From contig OX388351.1 in the NCBI GenBank assembly GCA_947579665.1, positions 61,946,939 to 62,010,938 on the forward strand: DNA of 64,000 nucleotides, read 5' to 3'. The position numbers and the translations under genes are program-made. This DNA comes from Sympetrum striolatum. Taxonomy: Eukaryota; Arthropoda; Insecta; Odonata; Libellulidae. The notes beneath the pieces are model-generated. The model worked only from the letters and a program-made list of their open reading frames with translations, did no database searches and had not been told where the DNA came from. This document shows, in pieces, positions 32,086-43,553 of the stretch. Position 1 is the first letter of the stretch. Each line of letters starts with the position of its first letter.

Positions 32086-34264
32086 CCAACATATTACATA
32101 CATTTCTACACTAGCATATTTACCCTATACAATAACAACAACCTCGCATGTAAATAACATCACAATATAAATATACCATATATTGTATTACTTCTGTAAC
32201 AACTCCACTCAAAACCTGACCCATTTACACATTTTTAAGGCAAAATTTAAAGCATTCTTTTTTAAAAAAAGATTTGTTTTGCAGGAAGGGGTAGAAAATT
32301 CCCTTTACTAAGCCATTCGGTGAATAAACGAATTCGTATATGAATGAACAAAGTACGAATGTATTCTTGTCGATTGAGAAGTTAATAAATGCCGAAATGT
32401 AATTTAGGTACAATGCAGTGAAGGTACGATATATTATCCTGCATACTTATATTTGAGCCTAATGAAGTCTGAATATAAATCTCTTGTTCGCAAGAAATGT
32501 AATCTTATCTCTTTGTTCATCTCTGCTTTATTTAAAACTTAACACCAAGGCTTAATCTTAATACCTGTAATAAAGCATAAATTCAGACATGTTACTATCT
32601 TTTAACATAATTTATTCTTACCTAGTCCTCATAACGCAGGAGAAGTGAAACATCCCTTCGTCAGCATAATTTCGGACCGCGTACGGTATCAAACGATTAT
32701 TCACAAGATACTACAGTTACATGAACTTCATCTCGCTTATTCCATTGAGGGTCTGAATCGCGTCTCGCTTTTTGTCGAGATAAGTTTCCAGTAATTCTCG
32801 GAGTTGGTCCGCAGTAATTTGGAAGCGTGGGAAGCTCTAGGAACTGGCGGTGGTCTCTTTGAACTTGCAAAACAATTTCTCCTAGGATTTCTCGCCCCAC
32901 CGCCATCTTCCCTAATGGCAATCTCTTTCAACGCTCCCCACTCTCCCTCTTATCTCCATATGCCAAAGAACATGCTGTAATTCCTTTATATCGCTGAAAT
33001 ATTTCCTCGAATATCATCGCCCCGTCCCCGTTTTACGTCTCTTAAGCCGCAGCGCAAAGACGAGCGTTGAGTTGTGAAGTTTTGAGTCTTCTTTGATCAC
33101 TAACAATGCGAGGATGGTCTTTTTTCCATCTAGGTGAAGAGTAAATAACTGAACTATAAACCGAGTTTCTAACATAATGCACGCCACGATGGTTCCAGGA
33201 TGGTTTCCAGGATATTTTACGGTATTTTTTATTGATTATGCATTGAAAATATTGTTCTCTGAAAAATGCTACTGTTCGATTAATGAATTTTGAAATTAAT
33301 CATACTTCCCGATCAATTGAGTAATTAATGTATTGTCATTATATTGCCAATAAGGTAGCGCTTTGTACAAATAAATCTCACAATGGTGTATTGTTTGGTA
33401 AGAAGAATAACTTATTTTTATAAGATTTTTTTACGTAATATTTTACTTTAGAGTCAAACATCTATTTATATGTATTTTTAATATATACTACGAAATAATA
33501 ATGCAATATTGAGCCATAGATAAATAAGCAGACTAGATGGATATATGTATCACTATTTATAATCATTTTTATCCGACGAGACATCTGTTTACTTTCACTA
33601 TATTATTTCTATATAACTGTAAATTTTTAATATCAATAAATTACTATTATTGCGAAAATAATCACGATCAATAGATTGGAGAAACTATAAAATGCCAATA
33701 GATAAAGATCTCGACATCAGATAGGCAGATTCATATATATCACATGCACATATTAAGATGAGATTTAATTTAAACGGACTGAATAGGATAGTTGTTAACA
33801 TTGTCCGGTGGAGAATTGGAAGATAAATGAAGTCTGAGTTGCATGTAATAAATTATATTAGATATAATTAGTCCATAAGGTCGTAAAGACCTAGTTGAGG
33901 GATTACTTAGAAAATGATTTTCATTAATATAAAATGTAGCCAAGGTGACAAAGAGGTGATTTAGCAACTTACCATTTTCTTAATAAGCGTAGTTTAAAGC
34001 AAGATTAGAGACCTGGATTACTCTTTCAGCATTAAAAACTGCATCATGATTGTCTCCCTCGAAATTCTCCTGAACGAGAAAACTGCCAAGGTAGTCTATC
34101 TACTGTCTGTTGCATTTTTATGACAGGATAAATATTTTTTCCAAAATCTTTAATGGATCCTTTCTTTTGATCATATCTCTTTTAAAGATCTGAAAAAAGT
34201 TATCGACCCCTCAGATAGATATCGAAGAAATGGTGATAAGATTCTAAGGTAATATTCTAAGCAA
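32086..34264. other. Spacer with a GC-richer C/T-biased block at about 32640-33060
   Basis: The block contains gccccaccgccatcttccc near 32892, again with a GCCATCTT core, and pyrimidine runs near 32930-32960. Opposing short frames on the minus strand are compositional. The rest is AT-rich with no supported feature. Confidence 0.35.
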
Positions 34265-34335
34265 GGGTCTCGGATAACCAAGCAGGTAGCACTTTCGTCT
34301 TGGGCAAAAGCTATCAGGGGTTCAATTTCTAATCT
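34265..34335 (+). repeat. tRNA-derived SINE-like fragment
   Basis: An A-box-like taaccaagcaggtag (34275-34289) and a B-box-like ggggttcaatttct (34317-34330) are spaced nearly as in a tRNA. The sequence between (cactttcgtcttgggcaa) resembles an anticodon arm. The acceptor stem is absent and the B box is degenerate, so this is a SINE head or tRNA relic. Similar pieces lie at 19495 (+) and 38300 (-). Confidence 0.55.
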
Positions 34336-34999
34336 AATATTTGCGAAATGAGCTAAGAATTTGAAAATCTATTAAACATTATACTACTGTAAGCTTCTGT
34401 AATTATACTAAGTAAGCTTCATCTGCTGAAGAATGAATAATTATCATTCACTTTGGTTCACACTATCTACATTTACAATTTCATATGAAAGCAACTGTCC
34501 TCTTAGTGTCCATCACCTGCAGCAGAAAGAAATATGAAAAATATGACATGAATCGAGGCGTGTTAAAAATCACAAGAGGCTTAACTAATATCCTAGAGTT
34601 TTATCCTTTTTATAAATGACTGGGCTTTTCAGATAGCTTTAAGATATAATACAGAGACAGTCATCCTTCCTATTTTTCACAAAGATGTTAGTATCCTTTT
34701 ATGCTTAATTTATACTTTTATTTATCCAATTTTAATTAACTTAATTTAATTAATTAATTACCGAAATGCAACAGATCATTCTAATTAGAGAATAGGCGTG
34801 AAATGATCTCAGTATTGATGGATATCAACAAATCTCAAGAATAACTTTACAAAACAAGACTCACTCTTTGAAGAGACTATACAGTTTCTCTTTCCGCAAG
34901 AATTCGGCCAGTCGCCATGTAAATTAATACTGGAGGAAGAAGTTGACAGAGAAAGGCTGCGAAAAATCCAGCCCGTGGAGTTCTTCCTCTGAAATATTT
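34336..34999. other. Non-coding spacer, no feature recognised
   Basis: AT-rich, with a taattaattaattac run near 34750. Confidence 0.4.
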
Positions 35000-35520
35000 A
35001 AATCGGTCCTAAGCAAAGGAACGGATATTTGAGAGTTTTCCTGTTTGTCCGAGAATTATTAAGACGGCAGAATGGTTAATCGGAGAGCGGGTCTGTTGTG
35101 GGATCAACCTTCGTTACGGCTGAATGGGGGGACGCATTATTATTCAAAGGCCCAGAGAGGGGACTCGAATTATGACGCGAACTTCCATCGACGGCGAGCG
35201 AATCTCCACGAAAAACAATGGAAGGCAATCAGAGGCGAGTAAAAGGAGGGATTAGGGAAGGATAAATAAGAGGAAGAAAGGGAAAACTAATGAATTCCAT
35301 TACGTGCAGATTTATAAACGGCGTATCCGAGGAGATGAGCCCGGGAGGAAGGGTCCAAACGGCGGTTTGGGTGGGATTGGGTAGGAGAAGACATCAATCT
35401 TCCTCTCGATCTTCCTCGGGCCTTCCTTTCCTCTTCCATCCTCCGTCTTTGTTCCTTTCGACGCCCCAAAATGGGTTCACTCTAAGCTAGACGCCCCCCT
35501 ATCACTTTTTTGGGTGCGTC
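35000..35520. other. GC-richer island
   Basis: GC-richer from about 35000, purine-rich at 35210-35290 (ggagggattagggaaggata), then GC-rich with opposing frames at 35287-35490. It ends in a pyrimidine-rich stretch (ctcctctcgatcttcctcgg-like, near 35400). Not recognised as a gene. Confidence 0.35.
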
Positions 35521-35689
35521 TCGCACAATATCCACTTTGTATACAAACTCTTACACTTATAATTCACGGAGGATTAAGGGTTGGTTAAGGTCTTGCAGGG
35601 ATAAAGTAGTAGCTATTTACATGTGAAAGTTCTTTATTTAAGTATATTCATAACGTAATTACTAGTATGATTTTGCTATAAGAAATGCA

Positions 35690-35760
35690 TAGGGGATCCT
35701 CGTACCGGCATTACCCCAGGGGTCGGTGAAAACGGGTGCTTGCAAGGGTCTTGTATAATA
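35690..35760 (-). repeat. Possible dispersed repeat, inverted pair with 36560-36640
   Basis: On the minus strand acaagacccttgcaagcacc...ggggtaatgccggtac resembles the + strand stretch at 36573-36621 (agaaccttgcaagccgcctt...ggcatggggtgcaggcacc). Both lie beside AT-rich tails. The match is short, so this is a tentative pairing of two fragments of one repeat. Confidence 0.35.
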
Positions 35761-36559
35761 ATTTTTTTAAGGACTAATTTATTTTGTATAACCATAAACA
35801 TTTCATAGATTGGATTACAAAAATAAACTAGTTAATAAAAATGTTTATTACCAAAATTTATCAGACTTTATGGACTTTATTAGTCTAACGGAATTCCCCT
35901 ATTCTCCCTTAAACCTAATATACTTCAGAATTATATGCAAGGATTTCATCCTCGAAATTATCGGAAAAGTGTAAATTTTGCATTAAATTAGGGAAGTATT
36001 ACAGAGAAATTTCTGTCATAATTTCACTGCTTTAATGGAGAATCTGAGATGAAAATCTTCGAAAGGGTGCGAAGGGACCATATTTTACTACAGCATTCAA
36101 GTGCACAGACTAAAGTGATTAATTAGAGACATACATATATGACCATCAATACAAGTTTTGTTCTAAATTAAAGGGGAAAATGTGAAAATATATTCGTCTA
36201 TTTCTAGAATAGAAAGAGACTGAAAGAATCTTTAATCTTGTTTCAAATACTTGGAGTAAATAAAGAAGAGACTAAAATACATTTCTAAAACCTTATTTTC
36301 CTTTTCTCGCTCCTTTCTCGGAAAAAAGGTATTATCTATTCATTTATTTTTGTAATAAGTTTAGTCATTCTTAATAAACTGTATCCTTTCGATAACACTT
36401 ACCACGATCATACATATTTTTTAATTTTTTTTCGTTATATGCATTAGTTTTATTTCATCCAGTAAATAATCATTGATTCATAAGATTATTTTCATAGGGA
36501 TACGATACTTTTTATATATGTACATGATAGTCTCTATTTATTTATTATTCTTACCTGAC
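35761..36559. other. Non-coding spacer, no feature recognised
   Basis: AT-rich DNA between the two possible repeat fragments. Confidence 0.4.
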
Positions 36560-36640
36560 AATGTCTATGTAAGAACCTTGCAAGCCGCCTTTCGGAGTGT
36601 GGCATGGGGTGCAGGCACCTTGACTCTATTTTCCTAAACG
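36560..36640 (+). repeat. Possible dispersed repeat, partner of 35690-35760
   Basis: Contains ccttgcaagccgcctttcgg, then a GC-rich ggcatggggtgcaggcacct, against an AT-rich background. See the partner entry; the family is unknown. Confidence 0.35.
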
Positions 36641-38299
36641 GTTGCTTCAGCGTATAGTTCGCGGAAAAAAAAAACAATTTTTGAAACGATTCGTTGTAGC
36701 ATCTATTTCCCTAATCTTTCTGGCAGTATCAGAACGACCCTTAAAACAGGGGATCGCATAATATTGGTTACATCATCTTAGAAGGTAATTTATCTGAACT
36801 TATTTAATAAATTTATCCTTTGAATTAGTATTTTATCTTCTAATGATTCCCATCCCGTGTCCTGTAAAGATTTTAATCGTTTATTGCTGCCCTCCCACCG
36901 TAAGTGGGCATAACTTGGTAATGATAATTCTAAATTGCAGTTAATAGAGTAATACATGGCTAAATATCAAGGTAAAGATACTAAAAGTAAAACACAAAGT
37001 GGTGGTGATAAGATTAAATTTTTTCCGACATTCGATTTACCATACTGTGAAATGTCAAAATACTTCTAAGAGTGATATTTCCTAAATTATTCATTCTTCT
37101 ATCAGTTAACTTTATTATTCGTTCTCTCCTTCTTGGGGCTGAATTCTGAATTAATCTTACCTCCATCCTCGTTTCTAGATTGTTCATACAAGTATACTTG
37201 TCTAAGCACACTTCAGAAAATATAATAAAGCTCTAAGCACGGATGGTTGGATTAGCTTAACGTCTTTCACTCCGAGTCAAAATAAACACCATATGATTGC
37301 CTTGCAGTGCGACGTAGCCAGCCAAAGGCAAGTGCGCTGTTATGTTTGCTCCGGCTTCTGTGTACGTACATACATTCATAAATGCAGATGGAGGAAGATG
37401 CAACGAGAGGAATTAATTGGATGGATTTCCGCTAGCGAATCCGAACCCTACTTTTCTAATGCGTATTTCTATTAAGGAATAATTTAAATCCACGTGAATT
37501 TGCGGTATTCTTCAGAAATTCACGTGCAAGCAGTTAATACTCATTCAACGATAACTGGAGTGCAAATCTAATGAAGAACCTATAAACCTCGATATCCTTC
37601 CCTTCCCAATTGTGTTAACCGAGCTTTCACAGTTCGTAAAGATAGGATATTTGCTCATGCAGGAGTAGAAAATCACGGACGGAATTATTCCATCAGAGCA
37701 GTAGTTTTTAAGTCGTTACTTGGTAGTAGTAAGAGCAGGTATATTAACCTCAGCAATCGGATCAACTTAGAAAGAAGCGGATATAACTACTTTTTTTACA
37801 GAAGATGAGCAACTAAAGAAGAAAAAACAGGGGGCCATTTTTGGAAGTCTTACAAACAATTATTTAATTTTATTAGTAAGTTGTATGCAAGCTCTGAAAT
37901 AGGTATTAAAATCAACAAAGATATATATTCTTGCGATATAGACGACTTAGGGCGATAAGTGGAAAATTGTTCATGATAACGATGGAAAATATATGAATAC
38001 AGATTCTGCTATCCAAACCTTTTAACAAGTACCCGTTTCCTATGATAAATATTAGGAACTCAAAAGTAAATACAATAATTAAATGTTAAAAATATCAAAA
38101 CTATATTAAATATTATGTAACTGAATTTTTCTGGCAAAAGATAACCATATTTATGTAAACTTTCAAGGACATAGAATGTATAAATTAGACTATTTTCAAA
38201 TATAGCCCCAGGAGTGTGACAATGCAATAAAAAAGTCACAAAATATAATTAGTAACAGTATTATTGCATTAATGCATCGACAGCTTGCGTCATTTCGAA
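36641..38299. other. Spacer with a short inverted repeat at 37491-37526
   Basis: cacgtgaattt (37491-37501) and aaattcacgtg (37516-37526) form an 11-bp inverted repeat with E-box (CACGTG) ends and a 14-base spacer. Otherwise AT-rich with no supported feature. Confidence 0.4.
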
Positions 38300-38392
38300 C
38301 ATGAGTAGGCTACTACCGAGAATTGAACCCAGAACCGCATTCATTTAAGTATATTTCACTGCCAACTTGGTTATCAAGGAGAGTAATACATA
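38300..38392 (-). repeat. tRNA-derived SINE-like fragment
   Basis: On the minus strand an A-box-like gataaccaagttggcag (38376 to 38360) is followed by a B-box-like gggttcaattctcgg (38330 to 38316). The same gataaccaag word opens the fragment at 34265, so both descend from one tRNA-like head. No acceptor stem and no clear tail. Confidence 0.6.
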
Positions 38393-38919
38393 CTTACAAA
38401 TATGCATAATCAGGCTGGTATAAAACAATCTTATTAGCTATAAAATGACATTAATTATTGATTCAGTTCTTTCTGATGCTATCAATGCCGCATCTTTATT
38501 CTTATAACTGCACCATATTTATCGTAAATTTGAAAACACTGGAATTGTTGATTTCATATATCTGGGATTGTAAGCCTCAAAGCGACATAAATAAAAATAT
38601 TAAAATATTCACAGCATACGCTTATGTTTAGATACATCAATAAATGATCTACTCTTCTGAATATTCACATGCCTCAATAAAATGTATTCATGCATGTGAT
38701 ACTTGTAATAATATTTAAACAAGTAACCTATAAAAATGTACTTATGTAAAAGATGCTAATGCGATACTCATATATGTAGCCTATGAACATCTCTAACGTC
38801 GTAGCATGCGATGTCTTAGCGTAAGCGATGGATCTTCATGTTGGTAAGTTCGTTCATAATGCAATTGAAGTCTGCTGATGTTCGTCAAATATCCCTAAGC
38901 ATCCCTCAATTCCACGGAG
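38393..38919. other. Non-coding spacer, no feature recognised
   Basis: AT-rich; nothing supported. Confidence 0.4.
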
Positions 38920-39370
38920 CGTGGGTTCTCCGATACGGAGTTATGCGTGGACAAAGTGGAGTGCATGGATCCTCGCAAGCCCCCACGCGTAAGGGATTAT
39001 TTATGGGAATTAATGTTTTAAGAGTTAATTAACACAACTTCCAAGTTTCTAAAGGAGGCGGCGAAGAAAGGGCGTGTGGGGTGGCCTATAAGGCGTAATT
39101 GGATGAGGGGCTGTTTGGGGGAGGGAGAAAGCGGACGCTTAGGCAAATTCCTAGCGGAGCCAACATCCAACGGATCGGAACTCTCTAGGATCGAGGAAAA
39201 AAAGGGATTGTGCCATTGAATTGCCGAGTGCACCTACGTCATTACCCTGATGGCTACCCTGTGGGAATTGAGGGAGGAATCCCATCTGACCTATTTGCTT
39301 ATTTCCTTTGCCTTCTAAGAGGAGGTTACTGGAACGATTCCTCCTCGCACCTACTCCTACAATTTTACTT
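38920..39370. other. GC-richer island
   Basis: GC-richer from about 38920, with a purine-rich + strand at 39053-39145 (ggcggcgaagaaagggcg). The 117-codon + strand frame starting at 39210 runs out of the island into AT-rich DNA and becomes Ile/Leu/Asn/Tyr-rich; it is not a convincing gene. Confidence 0.35.
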
Positions 39371-41264
39371 CGTCATCATATTGGTATTAACGGGGCATAC
39401 AACTAGTTTCAATAGTAGACGTGAACTTATAAATTATGGTTACCTATTTATTAATTATTATAACACATTTATTAATATTATCCCCAAGTTATTAATAAAT
39501 ATTCTCCATTTACTAAAAATTATTCCCTATTTATTGTTTGTCATCCCTATTTATATTAATTAATATCTCCTTAATTAGAGTGGAATGTAACATACAAGAG
39601 CAGGCATTAGCCTTTTTCTTTGAGTTCCATGAGAAACCATTAAATTGCATTCGAAGCCATTGGAGAGCACTTTAGCCGCTCAATGAATAGCTAAAGAGTC
39701 CACCTTCGTGCGAAAGATTAAGTGTTAACCACAGTCAAATTTAAAGGTGAGAAAATTTCCCGCTTAATCACTAATCACTTAACCAAGTGATGAGATTGAA
39801 AAATAATAATTTAAATATCTCTTTACTCTGTAAGAATAATTCACGCTCTTCTTAGTATCACAGAGCTGAGGTTACTAAAAATACGCATAAAATATATTGA
39901 CAGAAATATGAGAAATAAATTCGGTGAAGGTCATGCTGATTTAGCTGATACTGCTGAATATTATAATAGAACATTTCAAAATAAATACAGATATAATGTG
40001 TAGGCCGAATTATAACAAACTTATGCAGAAGGGGCTTGGGTTTTATTCATTAAAATACATTTCAATACATTACAAAAGTAACTACATTGAATGAGAAGTA
40101 TTACTTTCGACGAAGTAATTATGAATTGTAATTCATAACAAGAAAACGAAATCACTTTATGTAATGAATGAATATTCTTATCTGACTAAAACCATCAATC
40201 ATATTTCTTCTAAGCCTTTTCCTTCATTATAAAGAAGAAAACTCACTTCATATTAATAAGATCCTACTTGATGTATGAAAACATGAATCTTTTCATTTTT
40301 TGGCTCAACTTTAACATAAAAATCATTTTTTATTGTTTTATTCATTAAATAAAAAATACAATATATTTACAATTTAATAAATACAATAATTTTAAAATGA
40401 ATAAATAAAATTTCATGTTGTATAAATTAATGTATCGAACTGGGACTGTGACAACCCTCATTGAGCTATCATAACCTGTAATGTATGTAAAAGCCAACGT
40501 AAAACGTACATTCCCTCCGTGTATTAGCTGATATGGTTGACTTTGGACGGATTTCAAAGTTTCCCCTACTTAGGGTGACTCCGGCCGTAGCATTGGCCCA
40601 ACTTCTGTTCGGAAGCGCCCAATGAATTTATGCTTTAAATTAGGAATTCCCATATCCCTCACCAGCTGCCATACCAAAGTTAGGAATAACCTCTTTATGG
40701 AATTTCAGCTTCTTATGGTACTTTAATTTCTTGTAAATCGCTTTTAGGGAATACAAACGTTACGTATTTTATATTATTTTACTTTTGGATGATTTCTATA
40801 ATGCTATTGGTTACTTTTACATCAAAACGACATTCAATTGCAGAGCATAGATATCTGAAATGTAGAATTTTAAAGTATCTTGTCGCACTGAATGTAAACA
40901 AACAAACCAAAAAATCAGAAGAAGTTCAAAATTTACAAAATTATATAAGTACATCGTTATTCAGTACATAAAAATGTTAAACTAAATCAAAAAGTCAGTA
41001 TAACGTATTATTCCTTAAAGTTCAATTGAAATAAACTATAAAGTGTGGCAAATATGTGCAAACATATATTACATAAGAGTTACTCTATAATATCGATTTG
41101 GCGTTCAAATAAGTGTAACTCAGGAAAATGGACAGGAGCCCGAAAAATATCTGAAGATTAATCTTAAAGGCTAAATAAACTTAACGTTTTCTACAAATTT
41201 TGAAGGATACAAAATTTTTTGTAGTTGAAACGATTGCTAATATTAAAATTATATTCCGTACAGG
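39371..41264. other. Non-coding spacer, no feature recognised
   Basis: AT-rich throughout, with a very AT-rich stretch at 40320-40420. No supported feature. Confidence 0.45.
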
Positions 41265-41510
41265 AGATTCAGATGTTCATCTTTGAACCAGCTGTGGTTG
41301 GTTGAATATTTATAGGATGCGCTCCGCTCAGTTAAGAGACAGAAATCAAAAGATGGACTAAGACTATTGGGGAGCACAGGTAGAGCTAATCTGTTAAAAG
41401 ATCAAACAGGTAACCATCACTTACACATAGACGCAATAAGAAATTCCGTAAAAGAAAAAGTGAAAAGTTGGGTTGAGAATTTTCTTTCGCATTCAAATAG
41501 ATCCTAACAT
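41265..41510 (+). pseudogene. Possible LINE C-terminal fragment
   Basis: One + strand frame stays open from about 41272 to 41505 except for a single TAG near 41325. It ends SVKEKVKSWVENFLSHSN then stop, reminiscent of the C-terminus of Jockey-type reverse transcriptases (hydrophobic-V-x-E-E-x-x...HxN). Upstream residues do not give a clear match. Offered tentatively; a chance open frame in AT-rich DNA is the alternative. Confidence 0.3.
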
Positions 41511-42681
41511 ATGGTAAAAAGTTTCCCACAGTAAGCCACACATAGCGTCTTCTTCATTTCATGTCTATTTCTACGAATCTGATGCCCGATAGAACCGATC
41601 TATTATGGTGAAATAGGGAATTGCAGACAATACCTCACTACTTATATTGCCTGGTGAACCCCATTCCCCTCTCCCATCTTTTGCTAGGTAATGTTAGTGG
41701 GGTGAGATTCCGTCCGACCCTCGGGATGAATACTTTACAGGCAGAGGATAATAGAGATAAAATAGTTTATTTGGAAATGAAATGGAAACCCCGGACTTTG
41801 AAGGCGGAATGGAAGCGACTTAAGAAGATGACGATTTTAGCGAAAAATAAATTGAATTGGAAGGAGGAGAAAGAGGCTGCACTTCAATTGAAGTAACACC
41901 TACCCAGAGACTAAACATCCTCCCCTCACCTTTCCCTTATCTCCCTTTATTTTCCCTCGCAAATCCTTTATTCTCCCCTTTGTAGGCGGCTATCAGCTAG
42001 GGTGCGAGGTCACCTCACCCCGCTGACCTCTTTATGACTCTTTTCCCCGATGCCCTTTGACCCTGTCTTAGCATCCACTTTCCCCGATTCCCCACAAGAT
42101 CGATCCTCAAGATACTGTTTGCCTCCATTCATCTGCATTCGCTTAAATCCTAACACAGGGGCTACTATCTACGACCCACAGAATCACATTCCTTACGTTT
42201 CCAATTATTTCTGAGACTGTTTATTATTTGGAGAATTAGGGAGGAGATCCTTCCGGGTTAAACTTGACAGTTACTTCAATTATTATCGTGGAATTAGATG
42301 TAGATTTTAATTTTTTCTTCCATTTCGCAATTCACATTTTCATAAACATTCTACTTCACTTTTTACTAGAGGTAAATACTATAAAAGAGCAATTCAATAT
42401 ACTAATGCTATATGATTACACTGATAAAAAACACAGAACACACAAAAATACCTAGCATCTGGTACTGTTCTACTTTTAAATTAGGAGCGAATTCTATGTT
42501 TTGCTTTGCTTTGCTTTGGTTTGCTTTTTGAGTTTTGATTTTTGTTCCAATCTGGCTTCCATAATACTCGATACTCTCAATATAGGCAACAATAAATACG
42601 TATGAATAGGTACATAGACTTTTCATTCGGGGTAGTATTTGCATGTATTCAACCAACTATAATATACAGTAATAATACTTT
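41511..42681. other. Spacer with a C/T-rich block at 41890-42070
   Basis: The block is pyrimidine-rich on the + strand (cctcccctcacctttccctt near 41919). A short ttgctttgctttgcttt microsatellite-like run lies near 42500. No gene supported. Confidence 0.4.
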
Positions 42682-42774
42682 AAAAAATCTGATGTGGCCA
42701 ACACATGACTTTCTCCGTATTTACTGAAAACAGAAGCCTATGCCGGTAATATATAAATAACTCCAAAGCAATGA

Positions 42775-43306
42775 GGGTTACAGGAAAAGTTTTCATACAA
42801 CATTTGTAGTAAAAAACATTATCTATAACTTTGGTACATAATTGTATATACCTACATTGCATTCTGACAGAGATAAGTATGAAAAACTTCAATTTCTGGA
42901 TAAACAACAACTTCCGGTTAACCATTATTGAAGAATAACTACTAAACAATCAGTGTTACGAAAAAATGTTTCATATAACAGTTGTTGAAAAGTACATTAT
43001 CTATGACTTTTGTACATAATTGTATATACCTACATTGCATTTTGACAGAGATATGTATGAAAAACCTCCATTTCTGGGTAAACAACAAATTCCGGTTAAC
43101 CATTATTGAAGAATAACTACTAAACAATCAGTGTTACGAAAAAATGTTTTGTACAAAAATTGTAGTTAAGTACATTATCTACAACTTTTGTGTGTAAATT
43201 TATATTGCATTTTTACAGAGATATATAAGAAACGAAATTTTGTTCCGGATAAACCGCAACTTTCGGTTAAGCGATATTCACCAAAAACTAATCAACTTTT
43301 GTCATT
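42775..43306. repeat. Three tandem units of about 178 bp
   Basis: The word gggttac or gtgttac marks the unit start at 42775, 42953 and 43131. Units 1-2 and 2-3 share acattatctat, cataattgtatatacctac and attgcattttgaca, plus the ccattattgaagaataacta block. The third unit is the most diverged. It lies inside the TACTTTCTCC element. Confidence 0.8.
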
Positions 43307-43390
43307 GTTAGGAAAATTCTAAATATGAATTTTGAAAATGATCGAATAATTACTTTTTAAGATAGAGCGCCCAAAAACATTTTAACCACA

Positions 43391-43431
43391 GACAGACAGA
43401 CAGACACACACACAGACAACCAGACAGACAT
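43391..43431. repeat. Microsatellite (GACA)n/(CA)n
   Basis: gacagacagacagacacaca followed by further CA and GACA units. It lies inside the long TACTTTCTCC element, beside the tandem array. Confidence 0.85.
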
Positions 43432-43553
43432 GTTCGGGAAAATAGCGAAAACGTGCTCTATGGGCCACAAAACATCTATTTCCGTCGAAATCTGGAGGTC
43501 AATTTTTTTTCCGAATACAATACTTTCTCTATACTACGTATAGGGAGAAAGTA

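Larger units (their letters stand above)
42682..43553 (-). mobile_element. TACTTTCTCC repeat, long copy (872 bp)
   Basis: On the minus strand it begins TACTTTCTCCCTATACGTAG with gagaaagtattgt, and ends ggagaaagtcatgtgttgg, ccacatcagat and a T run. Both ends match the 220-bp copy at 11097-11316. The interior holds a microsatellite (43391-43431) and three 178-bp tandem units (42775-43306), neither present in the short copy. The short copy may be an internal deletion, or the long one may have expanded. The minus-strand frames of 89 and 61 codons with near-identical translations come from the tandem unit. Because 178 is not a multiple of 3 they sit in different frames, so they are not protein-coding. 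Confidence 0.65.

Noticed and set aside
42680..43127. Two minus-strand frames with nearly the same translation, suggesting duplicated genes
   Set aside because: They are copies of a 178-bp tandem unit in different frames (178 is not a multiple of 3), so similarity is at the DNA level only.
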